A stretch of 35,649 nt of DNA from JBMOUD01 sp049319665 (GTDB taxonomy: Bacteria > Pseudomonadota > Gammaproteobacteria > Enterobacterales > Enterobacteriaceae), in the NCBI RefSeq assembly GCF_049319665.1, contig NZ_JBMOUD010000024.1, forward strand, positions 1-35,649, written 5' to 3'. This document shows positions 25,618 to 34,363 of this stretch, piece after piece. Positions within the stretch are counted from its first letter, which is position 1. The number at the start of each line of letters is the position of its first letter. Made by a program: the position numbers and the translations under genes. The notes below the pieces were generated by a model, which had not been told where the DNA came from, did not search any database, and worked only from the letters and a program-made list of their open reading frames with translations.

Positions 25618-27036
25618 ATGCCTCAGTCTGTTTCTTTAATTGCTCGTTCGGTGATTGCCGCTCTTGTTCTTACCTCTGCTCAGACTGCCATGGCAGATGA
25701 CGCGTTGACTGCTCGTGCCGCGAAAGGGAATCTTACTGAAGTTGGCGGCGCACGCCGGTTAAGTGGCGATCAGACCGAGGCGTTGAAAGCGTCACTGTCC
25801 AATAAAACGGCTAAAAATGTGATCTTGCTGATTGGGGATGGCATGGGTGATTCTGAAATCACGGCTGCACGTAACTATGCCGAAGGTGCGGGTGGCTACT
25901 TTAAAGGTATCGATGCGTTGCCACTGACCGGGCAATACACACATTACTCTCTTGACAAGAAAACCCATAAACCTAGCTATGTGACCGACTCAGCAGCATC
26001 GGCTACGGCATGGTCGAGCGGTGTTAAAACATATAACGGTGCGCTGGGTGTCGATGTAAACGGTAAAGATCACGTCACTTTACTCGAGCTTGCAAAAGCA
26101 GCAGGAAAAGCGACGGGTAACGTTTCAACCGCCGAATTGCAGGATGCAACACCCGCTGCACAAATCTCTCACGTAACGTCGCGCAAATGTTATGGCCCAG
26201 AAGAGACTAGCGAAAAGTGCCCAACTAATGCGTTAGAGAAGGGCGGCCGTGGCTCTATTACCGAACAATTGATCAAGGCTCGTGCTGATGTCACGCTTGG
26301 AGGCGGAGCCAAATCGTTCAACCAGGTAGCAAAAAGTGGTGACTTTGCAGGCAAAACCTTAAAAGATCAGGCCACCGCTCAGGGTTATCAATGGGTAGAT
26401 ACTGCCGAGCAGCTTAATAGCGTGACGCAGGCGGATCAGAAAAAGCCGTTGTTGGGATTGTTCTCTGCCGGCAATATGCCTGTACGCTGGAGCGGCCCTA
26501 AAGCAAGCTATCACGGTAATATCGATAAAGCGGCTGTCACTTGCGAAGCCAATCCTCAGCGCACCAGCGATATTCCAACCTTGGCAGCGATGACCGAAAA
26601 AGCTATCGATTTGCTGAAAACGCAGCCAAACGGATTCTTCCTGCAAGTAGAAGGTGCATCCATCGATAAACAGGATCATGCAGCCAATCCGTGTGGTCAG
26701 TTTGGTGAAACTGTTGATCTTGATGAAGCCGTGCAGAAGGCATTAGAGTTTGCCCGCCAGGATGGTAATACGTTGGTCATTGTCACTGCCGACCATGCGC
26801 ATTCTAGTCAGATTATCGAAGTCGATGCCAAGGCACCGGGCCTGACACAAACCTTAACCACTAAAGATGGTGCGCCGATGGCCATCAGTTACGGCAACTC
26901 TGAAGAAGAGTCGCAGGGACACACAGGTACACAGTTGCGTATTGCCGCTTACGGGCCGCATGGTGCCAATGTTGTAGGGTTAACCGATCAGACCGACTTG
27001 TTCTTCACTATTAAAGATGCGCTGGCCTTGAAATAA
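25618..27036 (+). CDS. phoA: periplasmic alkaline phosphatase
   Basis: Zinc/magnesium phosphomonoesterase that releases phosphate from organic esters in the periplasm. The 472 residues compare with 471 in E. coli. A Sec signal peptide ends at AMA before DDALTARAAKG (cut near residue 26). The nucleophile Ser125 lies in DSAASATAWSSG, metal-binding Asp74 in IGDGMGDS, and HTGTQ with VTADHAHSSQI supply the other zinc ligands. Four cysteines in KCYGPEETSEKC, VTCEANP and NPCGQFG match the two disulfides of the E. coli enzyme. Control by PhoB under phosphate starvation is shown by the Pho box. The terminator follows about 50 bases after the stop. Confidence 0.98.
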   Translation: MPQSVSLIARSVIAALVLTSAQTAMADDALTARAAKGNLTEVGGARRLSGDQTEALKASLSNKTAKNVILLIGDGMGDSEITAARNYAEGAGGYFKGIDALPLTGQYTHYSLDKKTHKPSYVTDSAASATAWSSGVKTYNGALGVDVNGKDHVTLLELAKAAGKATGNVSTAELQDATPAAQISHVTSRKCYGPEETSEKCPTNALEKGGRGSITEQLIKARADVTLGGGAKSFNQVAKSGDFAGKTLKDQATAQGYQWVDTAEQLNSVTQADQKKPLLGLFSAGNMPVRWSGPKASYHGNIDKAAVTCEANPQRTSDIPTLAAMTEKAIDLLKTQPNGFFLQVEGASIDKQDHAANPCGQFGETVDLDEAVQKALEFARQDGNTLVIVTADHAHSSQIIEVDAKAPGLTQTLTTKDGAPMAISYGNSEEESQGHTGTQLRIAAYGPHGANVVGLTDQTDLFFTIKDALALK

Positions 27037-27085
27037 GCCCGCTGACAGCAGATTTAATTAAATCGCTTTATAACCTGATAGTTTC

Positions 27086-27110
27086 AACCCGGCCTTGTTG
27101 CCGGGTTTTT
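27086..27110 (+). terminator. phoA terminator
   Basis: AACCCGGC (27086-27093) pairs with GCCGGGTT (27100-27107), running into five T. Confidence 0.9.
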
Positions 27111-27158
27111 ATTTTATGAATGAGGCGAGTACTTAAAATACGATTTTATATATTTTGA

Positions 27159-27620
27159 TTATTTTCTTGCCAGAACATTATCGAGCGCGAGTTTTCCTGG
27201 GCCTTCGATAATGAGTGTTAAGGCGATGACCATATATAGAGGTTCTGGTAAATAAAAGAACCAGCTATACCAGGTAATAAAATTAGTATTGCCGGGGATC
27301 TGTCCTAATCCCACCGTAAACAACGCCACCGTGCTAATCACCATCAATCCCAAGGCCCATAAGCGGCTGAATAGACCAAAAGCTAATAATAAACCACCAA
27401 AACACTCAACACTTGCGACCACAACTGCCATGACTGACGGGAAGGGAATACCTGCACTGGTAATTGTTTCTAACATGACCTGCTGGCCGTGAAGGGTAAA
27501 GACTTTATTGAAACCTGAAGAGAAGAAAAATGTACCCAATACTAAACGTAAGAGTGTCAAAGTATAAGTTGGTGAGGTTGACGGGTTGGTCAGGAAGAAA
27601 CCGATAATCCTTGATGGCAT
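27159..27620 (-). CDS. DoxX-family inner-membrane protein
   Basis: 153 residues with four hydrophobic segments and the DoxX pattern: LRLVLGTFFFSSGFNKVF in helix 1, VASVECFGGLLLAFGLFSRLWALGLMVISTVALF in helices 2-3, and a C-terminal YMVIALTLIIEGPGKLALDNVL. The family is linked to quinone or redox chemistry at the membrane, but without a defined reaction. The start ATG has a GGAA site. It stands alone, divergent from the SDR gene by 297 bases, and the neighbours do not explain it. Confidence 0.88.
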   Translation of the reverse strand: MPSRIIGFFLTNPSTSPTYTLTLLRLVLGTFFFSSGFNKVFTLHGQQVMLETITSAGIPFPSVMAVVVASVECFGGLLLAFGLFSRLWALGLMVISTVALFTVGLGQIPGNTNFITWYSWFFYLPEPLYMVIALTLIIEGPGKLALDNVLARK

Positions 27621-27917
27621 AAGAAAATTCCAAGTAAAAAAGAAAATAATGTAGGGGAGATTGAAAATTCAAACAACCAGCACTGCCGCATGAATACTAA
27701 GCGATTTACTTTAAGACTATGATCTTTATAAGAACGGGCAATTGCAATGTTAAGTAAAGCTGCTGTGATTTTTTGACCTTACCTTATGAGCTTGCAAGCA
27801 AACATGGCTGAGAATAAATCTATGCTTGATAGTTTTATTTGCCACCTAATGTCTAACCTCACTCTCATTACGCAGGCTAAAGTCTTCCTTGTTCTTCATC
27901 ACATAGGGAATTGAGAA

Positions 27918-28661
27918 ATGAAATTTCAAGATAAAGTTGTGATAGTCACGGGTGGTGCCAGTGGAATTGGCGAAGCAAGTGTGCTTAAGTTCAGCGCGCA
28001 GGGTGCCAGGCTTGTTATTGCTGATATTAGTGACAGCGGGCAAGTTTTAGCCGATAAATTAGTGCGCACCGGTCATCAGGCAATTTTTATTAAAACGGAT
28101 GTCACAAGTGAAAAAGATAACCAAAGTCTGATCTCTAAAGCGCATGAAGCCTTTGGTCAGGTTGATATTGTTTTCGCTAATGCCGGTGTCGCTCACTATG
28201 CACCAATTGCTAGCCTCGATTACAGCGCATGGCAGAAAACGCTGGATATTAACTTGTCTGGCGTATTTTTATTAAATAAATATGCGATTGAATACTGGTT
28301 AAAGCACAATCGTAAAGGCGTGATTGTCAATTGTGGCTCGATCCACAGCTGGGTCGGCAAATCGGGTGTGACAGCGTATTCTGCATCAAAAGGCGGCGTC
28401 AAATTGCTCACTCAAACGCTGGCAATCGACTATGCCGCTAAGGGTATTCGTGTGAATGCCGTTTGCCCAGGTTATATTGATACACCATTGCTGAGTGCGA
28501 TCGGAGAACAGGGCAAAGATAAGTTGAAAGCATTGCATCCAATTGGCCGTTTAGGGAAACCAGAAGAAGTGGCGAATGTTGTTGCGTTTTTGGCAAGCGA
28601 TGAAGCTTCTTTTGTTAACGGTGCTTCTGTCTTGGTTGACGGGGGATATGTTGCACAATAA
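27918..28661 (+). CDS. short-chain dehydrogenase/reductase (SDR)
   Basis: Classical SDR oxidoreductase of 247 residues. The cofactor motif TGGASGIG is at 11-18, NAG at 88-90, catalytic Ser141, and Tyr154-x-x-x-Lys158 (YSASK). Asp36 at the end of the second strand favours NAD(H) over NADP(H). The ending VDGGYVAQ is typical of the glucose dehydrogenase / 3-oxoacyl-ACP reductase-like groups. Substrate unknown; a role in polyol metabolism beside the inositol genes is possible but unsupported. It shares a bidirectional terminator with the convergent pseudo-decarboxylase gene. Confidence 0.9.
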   Translation: MKFQDKVVIVTGGASGIGEASVLKFSAQGARLVIADISDSGQVLADKLVRTGHQAIFIKTDVTSEKDNQSLISKAHEAFGQVDIVFANAGVAHYAPIASLDYSAWQKTLDINLSGVFLLNKYAIEYWLKHNRKGVIVNCGSIHSWVGKSGVTAYSASKGGVKLLTQTLAIDYAAKGIRVNAVCPGYIDTPLLSAIGEQGKDKLKALHPIGRLGKPEEVANVVAFLASDEASFVNGASVLVDGGYVAQ

Positions 28662-28697
28662 TTCCAATATCTATTGCTACTTCATCGCATAATTAAT

Positions 28698-28732
28698 ATG
28701 CAGATAAAATACCGTAAATATTTTATCTGCAT
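28698..28732. terminator. bidirectional terminator of the SDR and pseudo-decarboxylase genes
   Basis: A perfect 14-bp inverted repeat, 28698-28711 with 28719-28732, with a 7-base loop. The stems themselves contain TTTTAT, and the repeat lies between two convergent stop codons. Confidence 0.75.
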
Positions 28733-28738
28733 CATTTT

Positions 28739-30826
28739 CTAACAATCGATCAGACATTTAACGAAATATTCGCCATGTATATTTCGCCATACGCCTTGTA
28801 GAGGGTACTCGAAGCCAGGAAAAGTTTGTTCAAAAATCTGCAAAGCTAGTAAATAATCGATAATGATTTTATTACTTTCCGTAATGACTTCTCCTGGAAT
28901 CAAAAAAGGCGGGTTGTAATCGCTATTTGATACGGTGATGGCTATAGTTTTATTTAAGGCGTTATCTATTGAAATGAGTTCATCTTTCTTGTTTTCTATG
29001 TCTTCTTGGTTTTTAATTCCAGTTTTTTTAATCGATAATGTTTGATTAAAAAGAGCAGGGATATTTAACGAAGTCATAGTAATATGAATTTTTTCACATA
29101 AATCACGCAATCCCATAATGGTATAAAACGGTGATTTTTTTATTAATGTAGGAAAGGTTTTCTTTAATGAAGCATTAGTATCATATGCGTGTTTAAAATC
29201 TAGTAAGATATCGATGATCTTTTTCCATTTTTCTGGTGATGAGTCATTTGAAATATCAAATAGAAAATTATAATTTCCACTTTTCTGCGGCATAACGAGT
29301 TTGTTTTCCATGAAACGTACCACAACCATAGCAGGAATGCCAAAGTCAGTCATTTCTCCATCAGTACATTGTCCTGGACATAATAGCGTTATTTTAGTGG
29401 GGTCAAGCATGGCATAATTCTTAGCAATATTATTAAATCCATGCCATTTATCTTGTGGGGTGAGTTGCCAAAAATAGGCATCAAGTGTTAGTGCTTCATC
29501 AGGAATGTCTTCAAAAGATGTTAAAGTATGATTGAATAATATCTTACTTGGTTGCCATATAGCAAAAAACCAGTCGCTATCATCATTCCTTTTAATCTCA
29601 TAAATAACCTTTAGCATAGCCTTGCGAAACTTAATAGCATTGATAATCGTTTTTATCAATGCTATAGGTTTTTCATTAGTGTTAAAGTATTTTTCATTAT
29701 TTTCAGTGGTAGAGCATGAAAGCGCGCTTAAAATATAATGCACTGATTTTGCTGCATAGAGTGGCGGCAAACTGTGCATTTTACTTAGAATGCTTTTCGA
29801 AAATACTCCATTAAAAAATGGATGGTAGTCATTGAATAGTGCCCACTCTTCATTGAACTGTCTTTTAATTTCAGCATCATAAATCTCTTTTATTATTTTG
29901 TTTATATTATAAATTAATCCATCGGCTGTTGATGTGCGCATAATATCATAATTTATTTCTCTACACATTTCGTGTTTTTTATCGTTGTTAGTTAATATGT
30001 TTAGTATGCTTTTTGTTTCAAACTGCTCCGCTGGAATTAAACCACTTAGTCCTAAACTATTCCTCATCGTAGAAAAGTAATCAACAGAGGTTTCACCTCG
30101 ATGGGAGTGAGTATGTATGGTATGGTTTTTAGATTCGTTTTGTGGCCATGTATATCCATAACAATCTTGTTTTTTTGGGGAGTTACATGTCGGTGATGTT
30201 TTTGTTTTTCCCGAAGATGAATTTTTTTGTTGAGTGACGAGCGGTTTTTCCTCTACTATTTTTTTATAGAAATAGTCAATGAATTCATTTTCTATCGGAG
30301 TATGGGATTTCATATGCGCTGCATTTTTTTCAGACAGGGCGTAGTAGGTGGATGGATAAGGGGTATGTTCTTCTGGTAGTAATGGATTATTTTCTTGATT
30401 ACTATTGGTGTAATTATCTATGGTTTTTAAGATAAGGCTTTCTATGTTGATGTTTTTTTTATCACATTGACAATAAGTGTCTATGATGATGTTCCTTTCA
30501 TTATTAGGTGGCAAAGAGATAATGACGTTTTTTTTAATAAGGAATATTGGTAATGAATGATTTGTTCTTTTTATTTCTAATAATAAGTTTTTTCTGTGGA
30601 AATGTTCTGCAGTGCTCATATCTTCGGCATTAATGTTTATCATTATCCCTTTGATAGCTTTATCAAATTTTACTTTTTTTAATACAGACTCATTGTTTGT
30701 TTCTGGCAAGATTACATATCCCTCTCTTTGCATGCCTTCCTTTAATTGGACAATAATACTATTGCTATTTTTATTATGTTCTGACGCGTAAAGAATAACA
30801 GTGGCTTCATTGGTCTGGTTTTTCAT
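28739..30826 (-). CDS. lysine-decarboxylase-like protein without a PLP-binding centre (pseudoenzyme)
   Basis: An intact 695-residue frame related to inducible lysine decarboxylase (LdcI/CadA, 715 residues). Residues 1-140 look like the N-terminal wing domain. Residues 410-695 match the LdcI C-terminal half closely: DWFFAIWQPSKI, WHGF at 461-464, LDPTKITLLCPG at 474-485, DFGIPA, PGEVITES at 644-651 and FPGFEYPLQGV. The large domain is mutilated. The phosphate-binding loop (NGTSTANK in LdcI) and ring-stacking His are replaced by a Ser/Lys/Asn-rich segment (about 195-240). HFDSAW has become QFNEEW (323-328), which loses the Asp that holds the pyridine nitrogen. The segment with the PLP Lys (STHKLL) is missing between FNGV and MHSLPPLY (338-357). 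It cannot be a normal decarboxylase. The gene is AT-rich, starts after a GGAATTAGG site, and lies 106 bases downstream of a co-oriented LuxR-type regulator. A scaffold or sensing role is inference. Confidence 0.8.
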   Translation of the reverse strand: MKNQTNEATVILYASEHNKNSNSIIVQLKEGMQREGYVILPETNNESVLKKVKFDKAIKGIMININAEDMSTAEHFHRKNLLLEIKRTNHSLPIFLIKKNVIISLPPNNERNIIIDTYCQCDKKNINIESLILKTIDNYTNSNQENNPLLPEEHTPYPSTYYALSEKNAAHMKSHTPIENEFIDYFYKKIVEEKPLVTQQKNSSSGKTKTSPTCNSPKKQDCYGYTWPQNESKNHTIHTHSHRGETSVDYFSTMRNSLGLSGLIPAEQFETKSILNILTNNDKKHEMCREINYDIMRTSTADGLIYNINKIIKEIYDAEIKRQFNEEWALFNDYHPFFNGVFSKSILSKMHSLPPLYAAKSVHYILSALSCSTTENNEKYFNTNEKPIALIKTIINAIKFRKAMLKVIYEIKRNDDSDWFFAIWQPSKILFNHTLTSFEDIPDEALTLDAYFWQLTPQDKWHGFNNIAKNYAMLDPTKITLLCPGQCTDGEMTDFGIPAMVVVRFMENKLVMPQKSGNYNFLFDISNDSSPEKWKKIIDILLDFKHAYDTNASLKKTFPTLIKKSPFYTIMGLRDLCEKIHITMTSLNIPALFNQTLSIKKTGIKNQEDIENKKDELISIDNALNKTIAITVSNSDYNPPFLIPGEVITESNKIIIDYLLALQIFEQTFPGFEYPLQGVWRNIHGEYFVKCLIDC

Positions 30827-30932
30827 GCCTAATTCCTATTTAAGCTATTGAATGTTCCTTTTCATTTAGAGGAACATCTATACAAAATACGTTATTGAGA
30901 TAAATAACACACTGTACTTAAAGTATAGGTTT

Positions 30933-31697
30933 TTATGCGTTAATGAATATATACTGTGATGTGACAAATGAAGGTGGAATGTAATAATCCCATTGTTTTT
31001 TTCTGGCTTTTAATTTGAAATTTTGTATCGAGTGACACTGTGTTTTTTCGAATATATTATTCTTATGAAATTTTATCGTTCTTAGAGATCTATTAAGTGT
31101 TTGAGATATTTCTTTTTCTGATAGGCCAGATAAAAGTAAGTAGATAATTTCCCACTCCTTTTTAGTAAATAGATCATCTGGCTCAGAAAAATTAAATCTC
31201 CCAATTTTATTTTTAAATATAAAATGCTGAGGGGTAATGGAAATAAGCTCTTTCGCTCTAGTGATTACACCTATTTTCTCAGCATTCTTGTTATAAAGTG
31301 GCATACTTTCAAAGTAAAACGATTTGTAATTGTGTTCTGGTAAAATCGTAATAATACCTATAGCATCGATCTTTTTTCCAGTATCGATGACGAGTTGCTG
31401 ATGTCGTTTAATCGATGAGCTTACTGAGGTTAATGATGAGTTTAATTTGTTTTCTTCCGGCATAATTAATTCGAGGTAATTTTTATTACTATAAATACAT
31501 TGCATCTCATTATTTTTTACGCTCCATGCTTCTTCACTATTTTCCCATGATACAATCATTTCAAAAGGGATTGGAAGGTGCCTATATTTTTCTATAATGA
31601 CGTTCAGCTCTTGCTGATTCACAATTGGCTCCAATTTATGATATGATATATTTTCATTTGCTTTAAAATTAATAACACTAATCCTTACTGATAGCAT
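30933..31697 (-). CDS. PAS-like/LuxR-type transcriptional regulator
   Basis: 254 residues. The C-terminal LuxR/GerE helix-turn-helix is at about 177-222 (FTKKEWEIIYLLLSGLSEKEISQTLNRSLRTIKFHKNNIFEK). The region at about 45-150 reads like a PAS-type sensor (PFEMIVSWENSEEAWSVKNNEMQCIYSNKNYLELI). No receiver Asp pocket and no autoinducer-binding pattern are visible. An AGG site lies 8 bases before the ATG. It is AT-rich like the gene after it, unlike the flanking genes. Shared strand and composition suggest joint acquisition and perhaps joint transcription with the pseudo-decarboxylase gene. The regulated genes are unknown. Confidence 0.82.
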   Translation of the reverse strand: MLSVRISVINFKANENISYHKLEPIVNQQELNVIIEKYRHLPIPFEMIVSWENSEEAWSVKNNEMQCIYSNKNYLELIMPEENKLNSSLTSVSSSIKRHQQLVIDTGKKIDAIGIITILPEHNYKSFYFESMPLYNKNAEKIGVITRAKELISITPQHFIFKNKIGRFNFSEPDDLFTKKEWEIIYLLLSGLSEKEISQTLNRSLRTIKFHKNNIFEKTQCHSIQNFKLKARKKQWDYYIPPSFVTSQYIFINA

Positions 31698-32168
31698 TGT
31701 TTTTACCTAACAACATGCGTAAGCTTAGGAAGTTACAATCCTTTCTGATGTTGTTAATAACCATGTTTTGGTTCGTTAACTATTTTCTTATGATTTCATT
31801 ACTTAATTTTTGTTGTTTTTAAATCAAGTATAATAATGGATTTGTTAAATAATTATTTCAGGTTAAGTGCTTTATGGATATATGTAATTGATGGGTGATG
31901 ATAGGGATAAACAGAGGGGATTATATTGGCGGCATTTTTTTAGACTATTGAACCGCAATAAATAGGATTTATTGACCAGCGATTGTATCTTATTTGCTCT
32001 CTACATACATTGAGTAAAGCATTAGAGAAGGTCTCGTATTTTTAATGCATAGGTTATGTCTTTTTCTTATTTGCCAGCGGGCACGAGGTTTGAAAAACTC
32101 GCGCCATAAAACTAGCTCTCTACGAGTGTTGTTATTTTAGTTGTTTTTATATCGTTTAAGGAAAGACA
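31698..32168. other. AT-rich divergent gap between the LuxR-type gene and nlpA
   Basis: 470 bases with no gene that I can support. It must hold both divergent promoters. Near 32084-32101 CGAG-TTT and AAA-CTCG give a weak hairpin about 70 bases before the nlpA start. I see no methionine riboswitch or clear MetJ box array. Confidence 0.4.
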
Positions 32169-32174
32169 TTGTTT

Positions 32175-32999
32175 ATGCGCACCTCTCTAAAGTACGCGGT
32201 AAAAATTTCTATGCTTTCAGCTTCTCTTGTCAGCGCACTGCTGCTTAGCGGCTGTGGCCCGAAGAAAGATGATAATCATATTAAAGTTGGGATCAGCGCG
32301 GGTATTGACCAACCGCTGTGGGATACGGTGAAAAAAGTCGCCAAAGAAAAATATAATCTCGACGTTGAAGTGGTGACCTTTACCGATTACGCGCTACCGA
32401 ACTCAGCGCTGAGCAGCGGCGACCTTGATGCCAATTCCTTCCAACATGGCCCCTATTTGGAAAAACAGATTAAGGAGCGTGGCTACAAACTGGCTGCCGT
32501 TGGCAACACTTTTGTTTATCCGATTGCCGGTTATTCACGCAAAATAAAATCTATTTCTGAGCTGCAAGATAACGCACAAGTGGCGATACCAAACGATCCA
32601 ACCAACCTGGGTCGTTCTCTCCTGCTGCTGCAGAAAGAAGGGCTGATTAAACTAAAAGATAATGTGGGGTTGCTGCCAACCTCCCTTGATATTACTGAGA
32701 ATCCGAAGCACCTGAAAATTGTTGAAATCGAAGCGCCACAAATGACCCGCGCTATCGATGATGCCAAAATTGATTTGGCAATTATCAATACCAACTATTC
32801 TAGCCAGGTTGGTTTGACGCCGGCTAAGAATGGTCTGTTTGTGGAGGATAAGAATTCACCTTATGTGAACATTATCGTTGCCAGAGATGACAATAAAGAC
32901 AGTGAGAATGTGAAAAACTTGGTTAAAGCTTACCAAACGGATGAAGTCGCCGAAGCTGCCGACAAGATTTATCACGGTGATGCGGTAAAAGGCTGGTAA
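32175..32999 (+). CDS. nlpA: NlpA/MetQ-family lipoprotein
   Basis: Inner-membrane-anchored substrate-binding lipoprotein of the NlpA/MetQ (lipoprotein 9) family, which binds methionine or related ligands. About 274 residues with lipobox LLLSGC and then GPKKDDNHIKVGISAG. The body is strongly similar to E. coli NlpA (272 residues): KLAAVGNTFVYPIAGYS, IPNDPTNLGRSLLLLQKEGLI, LLPTSLDITENPKHLKI, EDKNSPYVNIIVARDDNK and a final GDAVKGW. No metN or metI gene is adjacent, so it is an orphan like E. coli nlpA. The ATG at 32175 is used here. A TTG two codons earlier (32169) has the better distance to AAGGA and may be the true start. Confidence 0.92.
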   Translation: MRTSLKYAVKISMLSASLVSALLLSGCGPKKDDNHIKVGISAGIDQPLWDTVKKVAKEKYNLDVEVVTFTDYALPNSALSSGDLDANSFQHGPYLEKQIKERGYKLAAVGNTFVYPIAGYSRKIKSISELQDNAQVAIPNDPTNLGRSLLLLQKEGLIKLKDNVGLLPTSLDITENPKHLKIVEIEAPQMTRAIDDAKIDLAIINTNYSSQVGLTPAKNGLFVEDKNSPYVNIIVARDDNKDSENVKNLVKAYQTDEVAEAADKIYHGDAVKGW

Positions 33000-33006
33000 T
33001 CGTTTT

Positions 33007-33030
33007 GCTGCCCTGAGATTTCAGGGCAGC
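33007..33030. terminator. strong hairpin between nlpA and tehB
   Basis: GCTGCCCTGA (33007-33016) pairs perfectly with TCAGGGCAGC (33021-33030) over a GATT loop, between two convergent genes. There is no T run on either strand, so it may protect 3' ends rather than terminate alone. Confidence 0.6.
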
Positions 33031-33056
33031 GGAGTTATCTCTCAACACTTACATCA

Positions 33057-33659
33057 TCAAACGGGTTTTTGCGCCAGCAGAGTGGCGAAGCGCATCTTAT
33101 AGCGGTTGCCGTTGGCATCGCGCTTATGCAGTTCTCCCACATCTTCGTTGTATTTCATGATATTCCAACCCTGATAATAGTCTCGCAATTCACCAGGCTG
33201 GAAGCTGAACGGGAAAGGAAGCGGGCAAGGGTAATCAGGGCTATCCATTGCGGCCACGATCAGGTTGTAGCCTCCGGCTCGCGTGCTGGCATGCATGTCA
33301 GCAATAATATTGGGAATGCTGCTGCGCTCTAAGAACATCATCACCACGGTGGAGAGAATAAAGTCGTACTCGCCGCGAAAACGATGGACGTTAAGGTCAA
33401 CCTCGCGAGTTTGAATACCTTGCAGCGACTCCGCACGGATAATGTCGTTAAGTTTTTCGAGGCTTAACGTATTGTAATCCCAGGCGGTAACGGTTGAGCC
33501 TTTCAAATTAAGATACAGAGAGTTGCGCCCACTGCCACAGCCTAAATCCAATACCTTCCCGGACGGTACCTGCGTCGCGGCATAAACCACTTCGGAGTGA
33601 GTGCGGGTTAGTCCATATTTATCGGCATAATAATCTGCTGCTGGGATAAAAGGGTCCAT
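33057..33659 (-). CDS. tehB: SAM-dependent methyltransferase TehB (tellurite resistance)
   Basis: 200-residue class I methyltransferase that matches E. coli TehB (197 residues). SAM-binding motif I is VLDLGCGSGRNSLYLNLKG, followed by VTAWDYN, then DFILSTVVMMFLE and GGYNLIVAAMDSPDYPCPLPFPFSF. The end KYNEDVGELHKRDANGNRYKMRFATLLA is nearly the E. coli sequence. TehB lowers tellurite toxicity, probably through methylation. No tehA gene is next to it, so only half of the E. coli tehAB pair is here. It is convergent with nlpA. Confidence 0.95.
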   Translation of the reverse strand: MDPFIPAADYYADKYGLTRTHSEVVYAATQVPSGKVLDLGCGSGRNSLYLNLKGSTVTAWDYNTLSLEKLNDIIRAESLQGIQTREVDLNVHRFRGEYDFILSTVVMMFLERSSIPNIIADMHASTRAGGYNLIVAAMDSPDYPCPLPFPFSFQPGELRDYYQGWNIMKYNEDVGELHKRDANGNRYKMRFATLLAQKPV

Positions 33660-33874
33660 CTGGCTTCCTTACGGTTGTGATCCTAACAATGCGGATATTA
33701 TCCTATGGGAAGGGGAGTTTTTCTTGTGATTTTTTCGGGGAGATAGTCATAGCCTATGACGACTAGTGCAAACCTACCTGTGAGTCACGCAAAGGCGAAC
33801 GCTAAAAAATTTACTCCGTACGTAGCCAAAATATAGCGATCATTAGTGGCTATTAAATCAAAAAAATCACCCGG

Positions 33875-34363
33875 TTATTTTTTCAATTGTTTTATTTTCT
33901 GGTATTTAGCGTAGTAATCTGCTCTAAGATCGTAATAATAACTTAGGCAAGCTGATTCGTTAATATAAAATGCTGGACTATCTTTCCATCCAAGATATGC
34001 CCTGTTGAGGCATTCATCCTTAACAAAGTCGTCCCACTTTATTTTCGTAGATTTTGTAGAGCTTAGGAATTCATTATAGTTAACTAAATAAGTTTCATCA
34101 TGAGGTAAACTCTCTACTTTAGATAAGAAAGCATAGTACTGTTTTTCATAGTTCTGTTTTGAATCTTTCGCGAGATTTTCCATACAGTTTTGCAACCATC
34201 CTGACGGTTGTTTTTGAGAGAAACAATGTTCTACCTTTGGTCTATCAAAAAAAGATCCACTCCCATCATCTTCTGATGCGTTTTTTGTTTCATTAACTTT
34301 TTGATGATTGGCATAACTTAACCATGGGAATGTTATAAATATAATCAGTAATACCTTTTTCAT
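33875..34363 (-). CDS. exported DUF1311/LprI-like protein, probable immunity protein
   Basis: 162 residues with a Sec signal peptide (Met-Lys-Lys, hydrophobic core, cut near SYA at 16-18) and no lipobox, so a periplasmic protein. It has four cysteines at 47, 60, 118 and 139, enough for two disulfides. The block WDDFVKDEC ... ESACLSYYYDLRADYY (110-151) follows the spacing of DUF1311/LprI-type proteins (W-x-x-Y/F-x-x-x-x-C ... C-x-x-x-x-x-x-R), of which some inhibit lysozyme. Its ATG overlaps the stop codon of the upstream muramidase gene (ATGA), which implies translational coupling. Taken together I infer that it protects the producer from that muramidase in the periplasm. The DUF1311 assignment is by pattern memory. 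Confidence 0.75.
   Translation of the reverse strand: MKKVLLIIFITFPWLSYANHQKVNETKNASEDDGSGSFFDRPKVEHCFSQKQPSGWLQNCMENLAKDSKQNYEKQYYAFLSKVESLPHDETYLVNYNEFLSSTKSTKIKWDDFVKDECLNRAYLGWKDSPAFYINESACLSYYYDLRADYYAKYQKIKQLKK

Noticed and set aside
27159..28661. DoxX and SDR genes as part of the inositol pathway
   Set aside because: Neither has a known inositol role, phoA with its own promoter and terminator separates them, and no iol-type palindrome precedes them.
28739..30826. Calling the decarboxylase-like gene a pseudogene
   Set aside because: The frame is open over the whole family length with no stop or frameshift, and losses are confined to catalytic elements while both outer domains stay well conserved.
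33007..33030. Standard intrinsic terminator after nlpA
   Set aside because: The 10-bp hairpin is strong but no T run follows on either strand, so it is listed with reduced confidence.
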